Of a stretch of 64,000 nucleotides of DNA, positions 52,990 to 62,022 are shown one piece after another. The stretch is from assembly GCF_045062745.1 (NCBI RefSeq), contig NZ_JBJGED010000016.1:1-64000 (forward strand), in the 5' to 3' direction. This DNA is from Paenibacillus_AA sp045062745 (GTDB taxonomy: Bacteria > Bacillota > Bacilli > Paenibacillales > NBRC-103111). The position numbers and the translations under genes were made by a program. How positions within the stretch are numbered: position 1 is the first letter of the stretch; each line of letters begins with the position of its first letter. Below the pieces are notes generated by a model. It saw only the letters and a program-made list of their open reading frames with translations. It was not told the origin of the DNA and did no database searches.

Positions 52990-54567
52990 ATGAGGTGGAT
53001 GTGGCAGAAGTGGAAAACCGTCCTGGCGGTTGCGATCGCGCTATGGGCGCTCGGAATGGCGGCGATCGCCGTCTACGGCGGACAAAAGACCTTCCCCGCC
53101 GGCTTCGCCTGGGGCGATTGGCGGATTGGCGGCATGAGCGAAGCCGCCTTCCGTGACGAGCTGGGGCAGCGGCTCGACGCGCTGCTGCAGCGCCGCATCC
53201 GCTTCGAGCTGCCGCAGGGCGCAGCGAGCGCAGGCGCCGTCGCCGCGGGCGCAGGCGCCGCGGGCGCAGGCGCCGCGGGCGCAGGCGCGACGTCCACCTT
53301 CAGCCTAGCGGAGCTAGGGCTGAAGGTGGACGCGTCGCGCCTGGACGCCGACGCCGAGCGGCTGTTCCGCGGCTCCCGGCTCGAGCGGGCGCGCGCCCGC
53401 TGGAGCCTCCGCGGAACGCGCCTGCCGCTCGAGCTGCGCGCCGAGCGCACCGCCGCCCTGCGCGCCGTAGGCTCGCGCTGGCCGCAGCTGCTGCAAGCCC
53501 GCCCGCAGGATGCGCGGCGCATCATCACGGCCGACGATCGCGTCGGCTATGTGCCGGGGCAGTCGGCGCTCCAGGTGGACGCCGACGCCTTGCTCACCCA
53601 GCTCGGCACTCTAGCCGAGCAGCTGTTTCGCGAGCGGTCCGCCTCCGCGACGGGCGCTCCGGACCTCCGCTTGGCGGCGAACGCCAAGGATCCGATCCCG
53701 GTCACGCTCCCCCTGCAGACGATCCCGCCCGCCGTGACAGTCGACATGCTTCGCGCCCAGGGGGTCGATCGCAAAATCGCGGAATTCAGCACCTTTTTCC
53801 CCATCAGCGGAGAGGGACGCAAGCACAATATCCGCTCGACCGCGCAAACGATTCAAGACACCTTGCTGAAACCGGACGAGGAGTTCGACTACAGCCAAAT
53901 CATCCGGGCCACGGAGAAGCAATTCGGTTTCCAGGAGGCTCCCGTCATCCTGAACGGCAAGCTCGTCCCCGGCATCGGAGGCGGCATCTGTCAGGTGTCG
54001 ACCACATTATACAATGCGGTCCTGCGGGCAGGCCTGAAAATTACGGAGCGCCGAAACCACTCTCTGCCGATCAGCTATGCCCCCTTGGGGCAGGACGCCA
54101 CGTTCGCGGATGGCTGGATCAACTTTCGGTTCCGGAACACCACGGGCAGCCATCTGCTGATCCGAACCGATGTGACCGAGACGGGAATTACCGTGAAGCT
54201 GTTCGGCCGCATGGACGAAGCCGTGACCTATGAGATCGTCTCCAACACGATCGAGACGATCGCCCCGCCTGTCAAAGTCGTCGCCAACCCGACGCTGGCC
54301 GCGAACCAGGAAGTGCTGCTGCTCGAAGGCAAACCCGGTTATGTTGTCGAAACGTACCGCATTCGTAAAAAGAACGGGGTTGTTGAAGCCCAAGAGCGCA
54401 TTTCCAAAGACACCTATTCGCCCCAGCCGACATTAGTGGCACGGCAAAAAGCGGCGGATTCGCCCCAGAAGCCCACCCCAGGCGCCCCCAAGGAAAAGCG
54501 CAACGTCCTGGAAGACGGCATCAGCGGGCCTACATTCAACCGCATCACGGGAGCCTTCCGGCAGTAG
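52990..54567 (+). CDS. VanW-family protein
   Basis: The protein (525 residues) has an N-terminal membrane helix, an Ala/Gly-rich variable part, a YoaR-like region, and the VanW domain with GGGICQVSTTLYNAVLRAGL, ERRNHS and FADGWINFRFRN. VanW proteins are cell-surface or secreted; their activity is unproven, though recent work links the fold to wall-related chemistry. The ATG at 52990 has AGGGGG seven bases upstream and is preferred over an ATG at 52963. A 15-bp tandem repeat lies inside the gene. It diverges from ftsE. Confidence 0.9.
   Translation: MRWMWQKWKTVLAVAIALWALGMAAIAVYGGQKTFPAGFAWGDWRIGGMSEAAFRDELGQRLDALLQRRIRFELPQGAASAGAVAAGAGAAGAGAAGAGATSTFSLAELGLKVDASRLDADAERLFRGSRLERARARWSLRGTRLPLELRAERTAALRAVGSRWPQLLQARPQDARRIITADDRVGYVPGQSALQVDADALLTQLGTLAEQLFRERSASATGAPDLRLAANAKDPIPVTLPLQTIPPAVTVDMLRAQGVDRKIAEFSTFFPISGEGRKHNIRSTAQTIQDTLLKPDEEFDYSQIIRATEKQFGFQEAPVILNGKLVPGIGGGICQVSTTLYNAVLRAGLKITERRNHSLPISYAPLGQDATFADGWINFRFRNTTGSHLLIRTDVTETGITVKLFGRMDEAVTYEIVSNTIETIAPPVKVVANPTLAANQEVLLLEGKPGYVVETYRIRKKNGVVEAQERISKDTYSPQPTLVARQKAADSPQKPTPGAPKEKRNVLEDGISGPTFNRITGAFRQ
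53245..53289 (+). repeat. In-frame 15-bp tandem repeat in the VanW gene
   Basis: Three near-identical copies of GCGGGCGCAGGCGCC follow one another (53245-53259, 53260-53274, 53275-53289), with a partial copy just before. Each adds five residues of Ala and Gly, so copy-number change keeps the frame. Confidence 0.9.
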
Positions 54568-54575
54568 AGACATAC

Positions 54576-54606
54576 AAAAAAGCCGCTAAATGCGGCTTTT
54601 TGCTTT
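54576..54606. terminator. Bidirectional terminator between VanW and argH genes
   Basis: AAAAAGCCGC (54577-54586) and GCGGCTTTTT (54592-54601) form a stem with a 5-base loop and T runs on both strands. It serves the VanW gene and the convergent argH. Confidence 0.9.
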
Positions 54607-54642
54607 TCGCTCGCACTTGCGGCTCATACAGTCTACATCCTT

Positions 54643-56058
54643 CTACTTGCTTTTCTCCAAATAAGCGTCGACCCATTCCTGCGTCTTCCGCCATTCCTGC
54701 TCGGCGCGCTCGATCGCTTCCGCCACTTGGTTCGAGGCCGTTCCCCCATAGACGTTGCGGGCGTTCACGACATGCTCCGGTTGCAGCACTTTGTAGATAT
54801 TTTCGTCGAACAGCTTGGAGAACTGGGTGAACTCTTCGAGGGTCAGGTCGAGCAAATACTTCTTGTTCTGAATGCAATACAGCACCGTCTTGCCGATCAC
54901 TTCATGCGCTTGCCGGAACGGCAATCCCTTGTTCACGAGGAAGTCGGCAATGTCCGTCGCGTTGGAGAAATCCTGGTTCACCGCCTGGCGCATCCGGTCC
55001 TTGTTCACCTTCATCGTCGCCACCATCGGCGCGAACAGCTGCAAGGCGCCTTGAAGCGTCCGTACGGTATCGAACATACCTTCCTTGTCTTCCTGCATGT
55101 CCTTGTTGTAGGCGAGCGGCAGCGATTTCAGCACCGTCAGCATCCCGACCAGATTGCCGTAGACGCGCCCCGTCTTGCCGCGCACGAGCTCGGCCACGTC
55201 CGGGTTCTTCTTCTGCGGCATGATGCTGCTTCCCGTGCAGAAGGCGTCGTCCAGCTCGACGAATTGGAACTCGGTGCTCGACCACAGCACGAGCTCTTCG
55301 CAGAAGCGCGACAGGTGCATCATGATCATCGAAGCGTTCGACAGGAACTCGACGATAAAATCGCGATCGCTTACGGCGTCCAGGCTGTTCTCGTACACCC
55401 GGTCAAAACCCAGCTTCGACGCGACGAAATGCCGGTCGATCGGAAAGGTAGTCCCGGCCAAAGCGCCCGCGCCCAGGGGGAGCACATTGATGCGCTTGTA
55501 GCTGTCCTGCAGCCGCTCCGCGTCCCGCTGGAACATGGACACATACGCCATGAGATGGTGCGCGAACAGGATCGGCTGCGCCCGCTGCAGATGCGTATAC
55601 CCCGGCACGATCGTCTCCAGATTCGCCTTCGCTTGCGTGAGCAGCGCTTCCTGCAGTTTGCCCAGCAGCCCCACGAACTCGACGACGCGCTTGCGCAAAT
55701 ACAAGTGCATGTCCGTCGCCACTTGGTCGTTGCGGCTCCGTCCGGTATGCAGCTTGCCGCCTACCGGCCCTACATCGTCGATCAGCGCCTTCTCGATGTT
55801 CATATGGATATCTTCGTCGCTAATGGAGAACTCCAGCTCTCCGCGGCGGATCCGGTTCATCACCCGGTGCAAGCCGTCCTGGATCGCTTCCACGTCCGCC
55901 ATAGGCAGAATGCCTTGTTTGCCCAGCATCGCGACGTGGGCGAGGCTGCCCTGGATGTCTTCCTCCGCCAATTCCTTGTCGAACATGATGGAAGCTGTAT
56001 ATTCTTCAACCAATTGATCCGTTTTTTTGGTGAACCGGCCACCCCACAGTTTGGACAC
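54643..56058 (-). CDS. argH: Argininosuccinate lyase
   Basis: ArgH splits argininosuccinate into arginine and fumarate, the last step of arginine synthesis. The fumarase-superfamily signature GSSIMPQKKNPDVAE is present, and SKLWGGRFTK starts the protein. The GTG at 56058 follows AAGGAAGTGG and gives 471 residues, preferred over a GTG 21 bases earlier. It is separated from argG by a terminator and a repeat-rich region, so it is not simply read through with the other arg genes. Confidence 0.96.
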   Translation of the reverse strand: MSKLWGGRFTKKTDQLVEEYTASIMFDKELAEEDIQGSLAHVAMLGKQGILPMADVEAIQDGLHRVMNRIRRGELEFSISDEDIHMNIEKALIDDVGPVGGKLHTGRSRNDQVATDMHLYLRKRVVEFVGLLGKLQEALLTQAKANLETIVPGYTHLQRAQPILFAHHLMAYVSMFQRDAERLQDSYKRINVLPLGAGALAGTTFPIDRHFVASKLGFDRVYENSLDAVSDRDFIVEFLSNASMIMMHLSRFCEELVLWSSTEFQFVELDDAFCTGSSIMPQKKNPDVAELVRGKTGRVYGNLVGMLTVLKSLPLAYNKDMQEDKEGMFDTVRTLQGALQLFAPMVATMKVNKDRMRQAVNQDFSNATDIADFLVNKGLPFRQAHEVIGKTVLYCIQNKKYLLDLTLEEFTQFSKLFDENIYKVLQPEHVVNARNVYGGTASNQVAEAIERAEQEWRKTQEWVDAYLEKSK

Positions 56059-56140
56059 GCCATCCACTTCCTTTCGCACTTCGAGTCTCTTTTGTTCAAA
56101 AAACGCCCTCTTCCGAAAAATATCCCCGTAAATCCTCGCC

Positions 56141-56328
56141 TAAGAGGGAATTTCTCCCCCTTTTCGATGGATTTTCCGATGTATCGGTTCCATGTAGAGG
56201 AATTCCTCCCTCTCTTTTAGACGAAATCCATCCAATTAGGGGTTTCATCCCGAAAGAGAGGGAGCTTTTCCCCCTGAAGCAGCCGAAAATCATAAAATCG
56301 GCGCAAACAGAGGAGGTTTTCCCTCTCC
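56141..56328. repeat. Four-copy GAGGG hairpin repeat between argG and argH
   Basis: Four short inverted repeats of the type GAGGGAATTTCTCCC lie at about 56144-56160, 56196-56213, 56256-56274 and 56309-56326. The spacings are near 51, 61 and 52 bases. The arms vary but keep pairing (for example GAGGAATTCCTC and GAGAGGGAGCTTTTCCCCC). The rest of the 390-base gap holds the argG terminator and no convincing promoter for argH. Confidence 0.6.
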
Positions 56329-56365
56329 GATCCGCCGAGAGCCGAAAGCCTTCTTCTTTTTGTCC

Positions 56366-56391
56366 CAAAAATGGGCCGCTATGCGCGGCCC
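56366..56391 (-). terminator. argG terminator
   Basis: The minus strand has GGGCCGC, a 5-base loop, GCGGCCC, then ATTTTTGGG. It lies about 60 bases after the argG stop and separates argH from the rest of the operon. Confidence 0.75.
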
Positions 56392-56448
56392 CTTCTGGAT
56401 GTAGCACGTTGAATTCTGGATTCGTTCTGCAGCTTCGTTGCTGTAAGC

Positions 56449-57687
56449 CTACTTGTCCGCGTTTTGATGCACGCCCGAAGCGACCTTCAGACGAAGCGCG
56501 TTCAACCGGATGAAGCCGGTCGCGTCGTTCTGATTGTACGCTTGTGTCGGGTCGGCTTCCATCGTTGCGATGTTCGGGTTGTACAGGCTGACCGGGCTCT
56601 TCACACCGGCGCCGATGACGTTGCCCTTGTACAGCTTCAGGCGAACCGTCCCCGTCACGTTCTTCTGGCTCTCGGTCACGAGCGCCTGGATCGCGAGGCG
56701 TTCCGGTGCGAACCAAAAGCCGTTGTACACAAGCGAAGCATAGCGCGGAATCAAGCCGTCGCGCAGATGCATCACTTCGCGGTCCATGGTCAGCGACTCC
56801 ATCTTGCGGTGAGCCGTGAACAGAATCGTGCCGCCTGGCGTCTCGTACACACCGCGGCTCTTCATGCCGACGAAGCGGTTCTCGACCATGTCCACCCGGC
56901 CGATGCCGTGCTTGCCGCCGATCTCATTCAGCGTCTCCATAATTTTCAGCGGGATCATACGCTCGCCATTGATGGCGACGCAGATGCCCTTCTCGAATTC
57001 CAGCTCGATGTATTCCGCCTCATCCGGCGCATCCTGCGGATCTACGCTCAGCACGTACATATCGCGGTTCGAATCCGCCGCGGCGTCGAACCAAGGATCC
57101 TCCAGCATGCCGCTCTCGAAGCTGATGTGCAGCAGGTTGCGGTCCGTCGAGTACGGCTTGGCCGCGCTCGCGGTGACGTTGATGCCGTGCTTTTCGGCAT
57201 AGGCGATCATCTCCGCGCGGCCCGGAAACGTCTCGCGGAACACTTCGTCGCGCCAAGGCGCGATCACTTCAATCTCCGGTGCCAGCGCCGCCGCGGTCAG
57301 CTCGAAGCGCACTTGGTCGTTGCCCTTGCCGGTCGCGCCGTGCGCGATATACTTCGCGCCTTCCGCGCGGGCGATCTCGACCATCCGCTTCGCGATCAGC
57401 GGACGGGCGATGCTCGTGCCGAGCAAGTATTGCCCTTCATACAGCGCGCCCGCCGCGAACATCGGGTTGATGAAGTCGCGCGCGAACTCTTCGGTCAAGT
57501 CGTCGATATACGCCTTGGTCGCGCCCGTGCGAAGCGCCTTCTCCTCGAGGCCGTCCAGCTCGTCGCCTTGGCCGATATTCGCCGTGAACGTAATGATTTC
57601 CGCGTCGTACGTCTCCTTCAGCCACGCCAGAATGACGGACGTATCGAGACCGCCGGAGTAGGCCAGGACGATTTTATCTTTTGCCAT
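56449..57687 (-). CDS. argG: Argininosuccinate synthase
   Basis: ArgG joins citrulline and aspartate using ATP. The N-terminal AYSGGLDTSV is the P-loop-like ATP-binding motif, and GATGKGNDQVRFE and STDRNLLHISFESG are family signatures. It follows argF by 30 bases. The 412-residue length is normal. Confidence 0.97.
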   Translation of the reverse strand: MAKDKIVLAYSGGLDTSVILAWLKETYDAEIITFTANIGQGDELDGLEEKALRTGATKAYIDDLTEEFARDFINPMFAAGALYEGQYLLGTSIARPLIAKRMVEIARAEGAKYIAHGATGKGNDQVRFELTAAALAPEIEVIAPWRDEVFRETFPGRAEMIAYAEKHGINVTASAAKPYSTDRNLLHISFESGMLEDPWFDAAADSNRDMYVLSVDPQDAPDEAEYIELEFEKGICVAINGERMIPLKIMETLNEIGGKHGIGRVDMVENRFVGMKSRGVYETPGGTILFTAHRKMESLTMDREVMHLRDGLIPRYASLVYNGFWFAPERLAIQALVTESQKNVTGTVRLKLYKGNVIGAGVKSPVSLYNPNIATMEADPTQAYNQNDATGFIRLNALRLKVASGVHQNADK

Positions 57688-57717
57688 CTTCGTTTCCCCT
57701 TTAGCTATGAATTCACC

Positions 57718-58674
57718 CTACATCAGGGCTGCCATAATGGCTTTTTGCGCGTGCAGCCGGTTCTCCGCCTGGTCGAAAATAATCGAGTTCGGGCCGTCAA
57801 TGACGCCCTCGCTCACTTCCTCGCCCCGATGGGCAGGCAGACAATGCAGGAACAAGTAATCCTTTTTCGCGTATTTCACAAGATCTTCGTTCACTTGGAA
57901 GTTGCGGAACGCCTTCTCCCGCTCCTGCTGCTCTTCTTCGAAGCCCATGCTGGCCCATACGTCCGTGTAGACCACGTCCGCATCGGCGATCGCTTCCTTC
58001 GGATCTTGGCACACGTACACCGAACCGCCGGTCCGAGCTGCATTCTCCTTGGACGCGCGATGCACTTCCGCATTCGGCATGTACCCTTCCGGCGAAGCGA
58101 CCGAGATGTGCATTCCGAGCTTGGCCGCTCCCATCATCAAGGAGTGTACCATATTATTCCCATCGCCGATATACGCGATTTTGAGCCCTTTCAGGCGGCC
58201 CTTGTGCTCCAGCACTGTCTGATAGTCCGCCATCACCTGGCACGGATGCTCCAGATCGGTCAGACCGTTGATAACGGGGATCGTAGCGCCGCGGGCGAGC
58301 TCGATGATGCGGCGATGCTCGAACGTCCGGATCATGATGCCGTCCAGGTAACGGGACATCACTTGCGCGGTATCCCAGACCGGTTCACCCCGACCCAGCT
58401 GCAGATCGTTTTTGCTCAAAAAGAGCGCGTGGCCGCCCAACTGGTACATCCCGACTTCGAACGAAACCCGTGTCCGCGTCGACGACTTCTCGAAGATCAT
58501 TCCGAGCGTCTTGCCCTTGAGCGGCTGGTACACTTCCCCGGCCTTTTGTTTCTTTTTTAAATCGATCGCCAGGTCGATCAAATAAAGCAGTTCTTCCGGT
58601 GTATAGTCATCCAGCGCGAGAAAATCTCTTCCCTTCAGGCTGGCGATCATCTCTTCCATTGTAGCTTCGGCCAT
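57718..58674 (-). CDS. argF: Ornithine carbamoyltransferase
   Basis: ArgF makes citrulline from ornithine and carbamoyl phosphate. The carbamoyl-phosphate site SSTRTRVSFEVG and the ornithine-loop HCLPAHRG are present. The ATG at 58674 lies six bases after AAGGA and is preferred over the ATG two codons upstream. It follows argD by 36 bases. Confidence 0.97.
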   Translation of the reverse strand: MAEATMEEMIASLKGRDFLALDDYTPEELLYLIDLAIDLKKKQKAGEVYQPLKGKTLGMIFEKSSTRTRVSFEVGMYQLGGHALFLSKNDLQLGRGEPVWDTAQVMSRYLDGIMIRTFEHRRIIELARGATIPVINGLTDLEHPCQVMADYQTVLEHKGRLKGLKIAYIGDGNNMVHSLMMGAAKLGMHISVASPEGYMPNAEVHRASKENAARTGGSVYVCQDPKEAIADADVVYTDVWASMGFEEEQQEREKAFRNFQVNEDLVKYAKKDYLFLHCLPAHRGEEVSEGVIDGPNSIIFDQAENRLHAQKAIMAALM

Positions 58675-58710
58675 GCTCATTCCTTCTTTCTCTTCAGATT
58701 CGACGGGCGG

Positions 58711-59904
58711 TCAGGACGCGCCGGCCACGGAAGCTTGCTCGGCCAGCACCCGGCTGATGATCTCGGCGCCGCGGTTCAGCTCCTCGTCCGTGACGAGGAA
58801 GTTCGGCAGCAGCCGAATCACGTTCGGGCCCGCGCTGATGACGATGAGTCCTTGCTTGTGCATCGCGGACACCATTTCGCCTACAGGCTGAGCGCACTCG
58901 ATGCCGATGAGCAGCCCCAGGCCGCGTACCGTCTTGACCAGCGGATTGCCGGCGAGCTTCGCCTTCAGCTGATTCTGCAGGTAAGCCCCTTTCTCCGCTG
59001 CGCGGTCGACGAGCTTCTCTTCGAGCATCTGCTCCAGCGTGGCGATCCCTGCCGCGGTGGCGATCGGCGTGCCGCCGAAGGTCGTGCCGTGGCTGCCTGC
59101 CGAGAGGGCGTCGCGCAGCTTCGCCTTGCCGAGCATCGCGCCGATCGGGAAGCCGCTGCCGAGCCCTTTGGCCAGCGTCATGATGTCCGGCTCGACGCCG
59201 TAGTGCTCGTAGGCGAACAGCTTGCCAGTCCGCCCGATCCCGGTTTGGATTTCATCCGCGATGAGGAGCAGGTTATGCTTGTCGCATAAGCGCACCACTT
59301 CCTGCACGAATTCCGGCGTCGCCGGGATAACCCCGCCTTCGCCCTGCACGAACTCAAGCATGATGGCGCACGTTTTGTCCGTCACGAACGATTTCAGCGC
59401 TTCCACGTCATTATACGGAGCATGCACGAAGCCCACCGGTAACGGGTGGAAGCCTTCTTTGACTTTATCTTGCCCGGTAGCGGTCAGAGTAGCCAAAGTC
59501 CGTCCGTGGAACGAGGTCTGGAACGTGATCACTTCGTAGCGGTCGTTGCCGAGAATCTTGGAGTTGTATCGACGAGCCAGCTTGATCGCCGCTTCGTTCG
59601 CCTCCGCGCCGCTGTTGCAGAAGAATACGGCGTCCGCGAAGCTGTTCGCGGTCAGCAGCTGCGCCAGCTGTTCTTGATTCGGGATGTGGAACAGGTTGCT
59701 CACATGCCACAGCTGATCGAGCTGCTCGACGAGCCGGTCCCTCACCCGCTTCGGGGTGTGGCCGAGGTTCGTCACCGCAATCCCGCTCGCGAAATCGAGG
59801 TACTCGTTCCCTTGATCGTCCCACAGCTTGCTGCCTTCGCCCTTCACCATCGTGATCGGAAATCTGGCATACGTCGGAAACAATGCGCTCTGCTGCTCAC
59901 TCAT
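58711..59904 (-). CDS. argD: Acetylornithine aminotransferase
   Basis: This is a class III, PLP-dependent aminotransferase acting on N-acetylornithine. FCNSGAEANEAAIKLAR, LLIADEIQTGIGRTGKLFA and TLAKGLGSGFPIGAML, with the PLP lysine, are present. GGAGTGAG precedes the ATG. It lies 6 bases after argB in the operon. Confidence 0.95.
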   Translation of the reverse strand: MSEQQSALFPTYARFPITMVKGEGSKLWDDQGNEYLDFASGIAVTNLGHTPKRVRDRLVEQLDQLWHVSNLFHIPNQEQLAQLLTANSFADAVFFCNSGAEANEAAIKLARRYNSKILGNDRYEVITFQTSFHGRTLATLTATGQDKVKEGFHPLPVGFVHAPYNDVEALKSFVTDKTCAIMLEFVQGEGGVIPATPEFVQEVVRLCDKHNLLLIADEIQTGIGRTGKLFAYEHYGVEPDIMTLAKGLGSGFPIGAMLGKAKLRDALSAGSHGTTFGGTPIATAAGIATLEQMLEEKLVDRAAEKGAYLQNQLKAKLAGNPLVKTVRGLGLLIGIECAQPVGEMVSAMHKQGLIVISAGPNVIRLLPNFLVTDEELNRGAEIISRVLAEQASVAGAS

Positions 59905-59910
59905 GGTTTC

Positions 59911-60708
59911 TCACTCCGTTCCCCGTGTAATTCGCGTCCCGATGGGATCGCCGTTCAAAACTTTGCTCAGGACGCCCGGCTCGCTGCCGTTCACGATGAC
60001 GACCTCCTGCACCTTCCCCTGGATGCATTGCGTAGCCGCCCGGACCTTCGGGATCATGCCGCCGTAGATGTCGCCGCTCGCGATCATCGCTTCCGTCTCG
60101 GCCACGGTCACGACCGGCAGCACTTGCTTCACGCCGTCGATCTCCTTCAGGATGCCTGGCACGTCGGTCACGACGATCATCCGCTCCACGCCGATATGGG
60201 AGGCAACCGCACCGGCCGCCGTGTCGGCGTTGATGTTGTACCGCTGTCCCTTCGCATCCAGCCCGATCGGCGCGATGACCGGCATGTAGCCCAGGTCCAC
60301 GATGCCTTGGACGAGCTCGCCGTTCACATGCGTTACGTCGCCGACGAAACCGATCTCGCTCGCATTCGCTACCGGCTCGGCGTGGATCAGGTGCCCGTCC
60401 TCGCCGGACAAGCCCAGCGCTCGGCCGCCCGACAGTTGGATGCGGCGTACGATCTCCTTGTTAATCTGGCCGGCCAGCACCATCTCGACGACGTCCAGCA
60501 CCGCGTCATTCGTCTTGCGCAGGCCGCCTACGAACTCCGTCTCGATGCCGAGCTTGCCGAGCATCTCGGAGATCGCCGGACCGCCGCCATGCACGATGAC
60601 GGGGATCATCCCGTCCGTTTGCAGGGCTCGCAGATCGGCGAAGAAGGAATCGGGCAGCGCCGCGAGCGTGCTGCCCCCGCATTTCATAACAAAGCAAGAC
60701 TGACTCAT
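59911..60708 (-). CDS. argB: Acetylglutamate kinase
   Basis: ArgB phosphorylates N-acetylglutamate. KCGGSTL at the N-terminus, VHGGGPAISEML and INADTAAGAVASHI are the amino-acid-kinase signatures. The protein (265 residues) lacks the N-terminal helix of arginine-inhibited hexameric forms, so it may not be feedback inhibited. This fits the presence of argJ, which makes the cycle. Confidence 0.95.
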   Translation of the reverse strand: MSQSCFVMKCGGSTLAALPDSFFADLRALQTDGMIPVIVHGGGPAISEMLGKLGIETEFVGGLRKTNDAVLDVVEMVLAGQINKEIVRRIQLSGGRALGLSGEDGHLIHAEPVANASEIGFVGDVTHVNGELVQGIVDLGYMPVIAPIGLDAKGQRYNINADTAAGAVASHIGVERMIVVTDVPGILKEIDGVKQVLPVVTVAETEAMIASGDIYGGMIPKVRAATQCIQGKVQEVVIVNGSEPGVLSKVLNGDPIGTRITRGTE

Positions 60709-60723
60709 TTTCCGCTCTCCTCC

Positions 60724-61956
60724 CTACGTCCGATACGCCGCGTTAATGCGCACATAGTCGTAAGTCAAATCGCAGCCCCAAGCCGTAGCGGACGCTTCTC
60801 CCATGTTCAAGTTCACATGGATGAGCACGAACTCGCCCTTGAGGTATTCCGTCGCCTTCGGATCATCGAACGGCAGCGGGCGGGACTGCTCCATAACCGG
60901 GATGTCGCCGATCCGGATGTCGACCGTCTCCGTATTCACAGGCTTGCCTGCACGACCTACTGCGGCGATGATTCGTCCCCAGTTGGCGTCAGCGCCGAAG
61001 CAAGCGGATTTCACGAGGCTGGAGCCGATGACCGTTTTGGCTATCGCTCTTGCATCTTCCACGGAAGCCGCGCCCGCGACGGTTACTTCTATCAGCTTGG
61101 TTGCGCCTTCCCCATCACGGGCAATCGCCTTCGCCAGATACTCCCCGACATATTGGAACGCATCGGCGAAGACCGACCAATCGGGATGCTCCGGTGTCAG
61201 GGGCGCATTCTCCGCCAGCCCGCTCGCCATCGTCACCACCATGTCGTTCGTGCTTGTGTCGCCGTCGACTGTAATCATATTAAACGTCATGTCCGTCGAC
61301 CGATTCAGCAGCTGCTGCAGATAGGCCGACGAGATGACGGCATCTGTCGTAATAAACCCAAGCATCGTGGCCATGTTCGGATGGATCATGCCGGAGCCTT
61401 TCGCCGCGCCGGCGATGTGCACGGTCTTGCCGTTCACGGTCAGCTGGACGCAAGTCACTTTCTTGACCAGGTCGGTGGTCAAGATCGCTTGCGAGAACTG
61501 CTCCCCGCCGTTCTCGTCGGACGACACGACCGCTGGCAGACCGGCGATGCCCGGATTCACCCGGTCCATCTTCAGCAGCTCGCCGATTACTCCGGTCGAG
61601 GTTACGCCCACATAATGGTCCGGCACGCCGAACGCGCGGGCTGCCCCGGAACGCATCGCCCGGGCGTCCTCCTCGCCTTGCTTGCCGGTGCAAGCGTTGG
61701 CGTTGCCGCTGTTGACGAGCATCACCTGCAGCTTGCCCTCTACCGCGACGCTTTCCTTCGTCACCTTGAGCGGCGCCGCCTGGAACGCATTGAGCGTGTA
61801 CACGGCCGCCGCCGTGGCCGGCACGTCGCAGACGATAACCCCGAGGTCGTTTCGCTTCGTCTTTTTCAATCCGCAATGCAGGCCGCCCGCGCGAAAGCCC
61901 TTAGGCGTCGTAACCGAACCGTTCTCCACTACCGTAAACTGTCCTTGCTGCGACAT
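60724..61956 (-). CDS. argJ: Bifunctional glutamate N-acetyltransferase ArgJ
   Basis: ArgJ transfers the acetyl group from acetylornithine to glutamate. It is made as a precursor that cuts itself before a threonine; here the site is in KGSGMIHPNMATMLGF. The C-terminal NADP-free core contains FNMITVDGDTSTNDM. No separate argA or argE is in the operon, as expected for the cyclic pathway. It follows argC by 66 bases. Confidence 0.96.
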   Translation of the reverse strand: MSQQGQFTVVENGSVTTPKGFRAGGLHCGLKKTKRNDLGVIVCDVPATAAAVYTLNAFQAAPLKVTKESVAVEGKLQVMLVNSGNANACTGKQGEEDARAMRSGAARAFGVPDHYVGVTSTGVIGELLKMDRVNPGIAGLPAVVSSDENGGEQFSQAILTTDLVKKVTCVQLTVNGKTVHIAGAAKGSGMIHPNMATMLGFITTDAVISSAYLQQLLNRSTDMTFNMITVDGDTSTNDMVVTMASGLAENAPLTPEHPDWSVFADAFQYVGEYLAKAIARDGEGATKLIEVTVAGAASVEDARAIAKTVIGSSLVKSACFGADANWGRIIAAVGRAGKPVNTETVDIRIGDIPVMEQSRPLPFDDPKATEYLKGEFVLIHVNLNMGEASATAWGCDLTYDYVRINAAYRT

Positions 61957-62022
61957 GTCTCCCCATCACCTGTCCCTTTGCTCTTTCAACTGTACACTCG
62001 TTTTACCGCGACCCGCTATTTG

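Noticed and set aside
56096..56716. A minus-strand frame spanning the end of argG and the repeat region
   Set aside because: It runs out of frame through argG and then through its terminator and the hairpin array, with no ribosome site.
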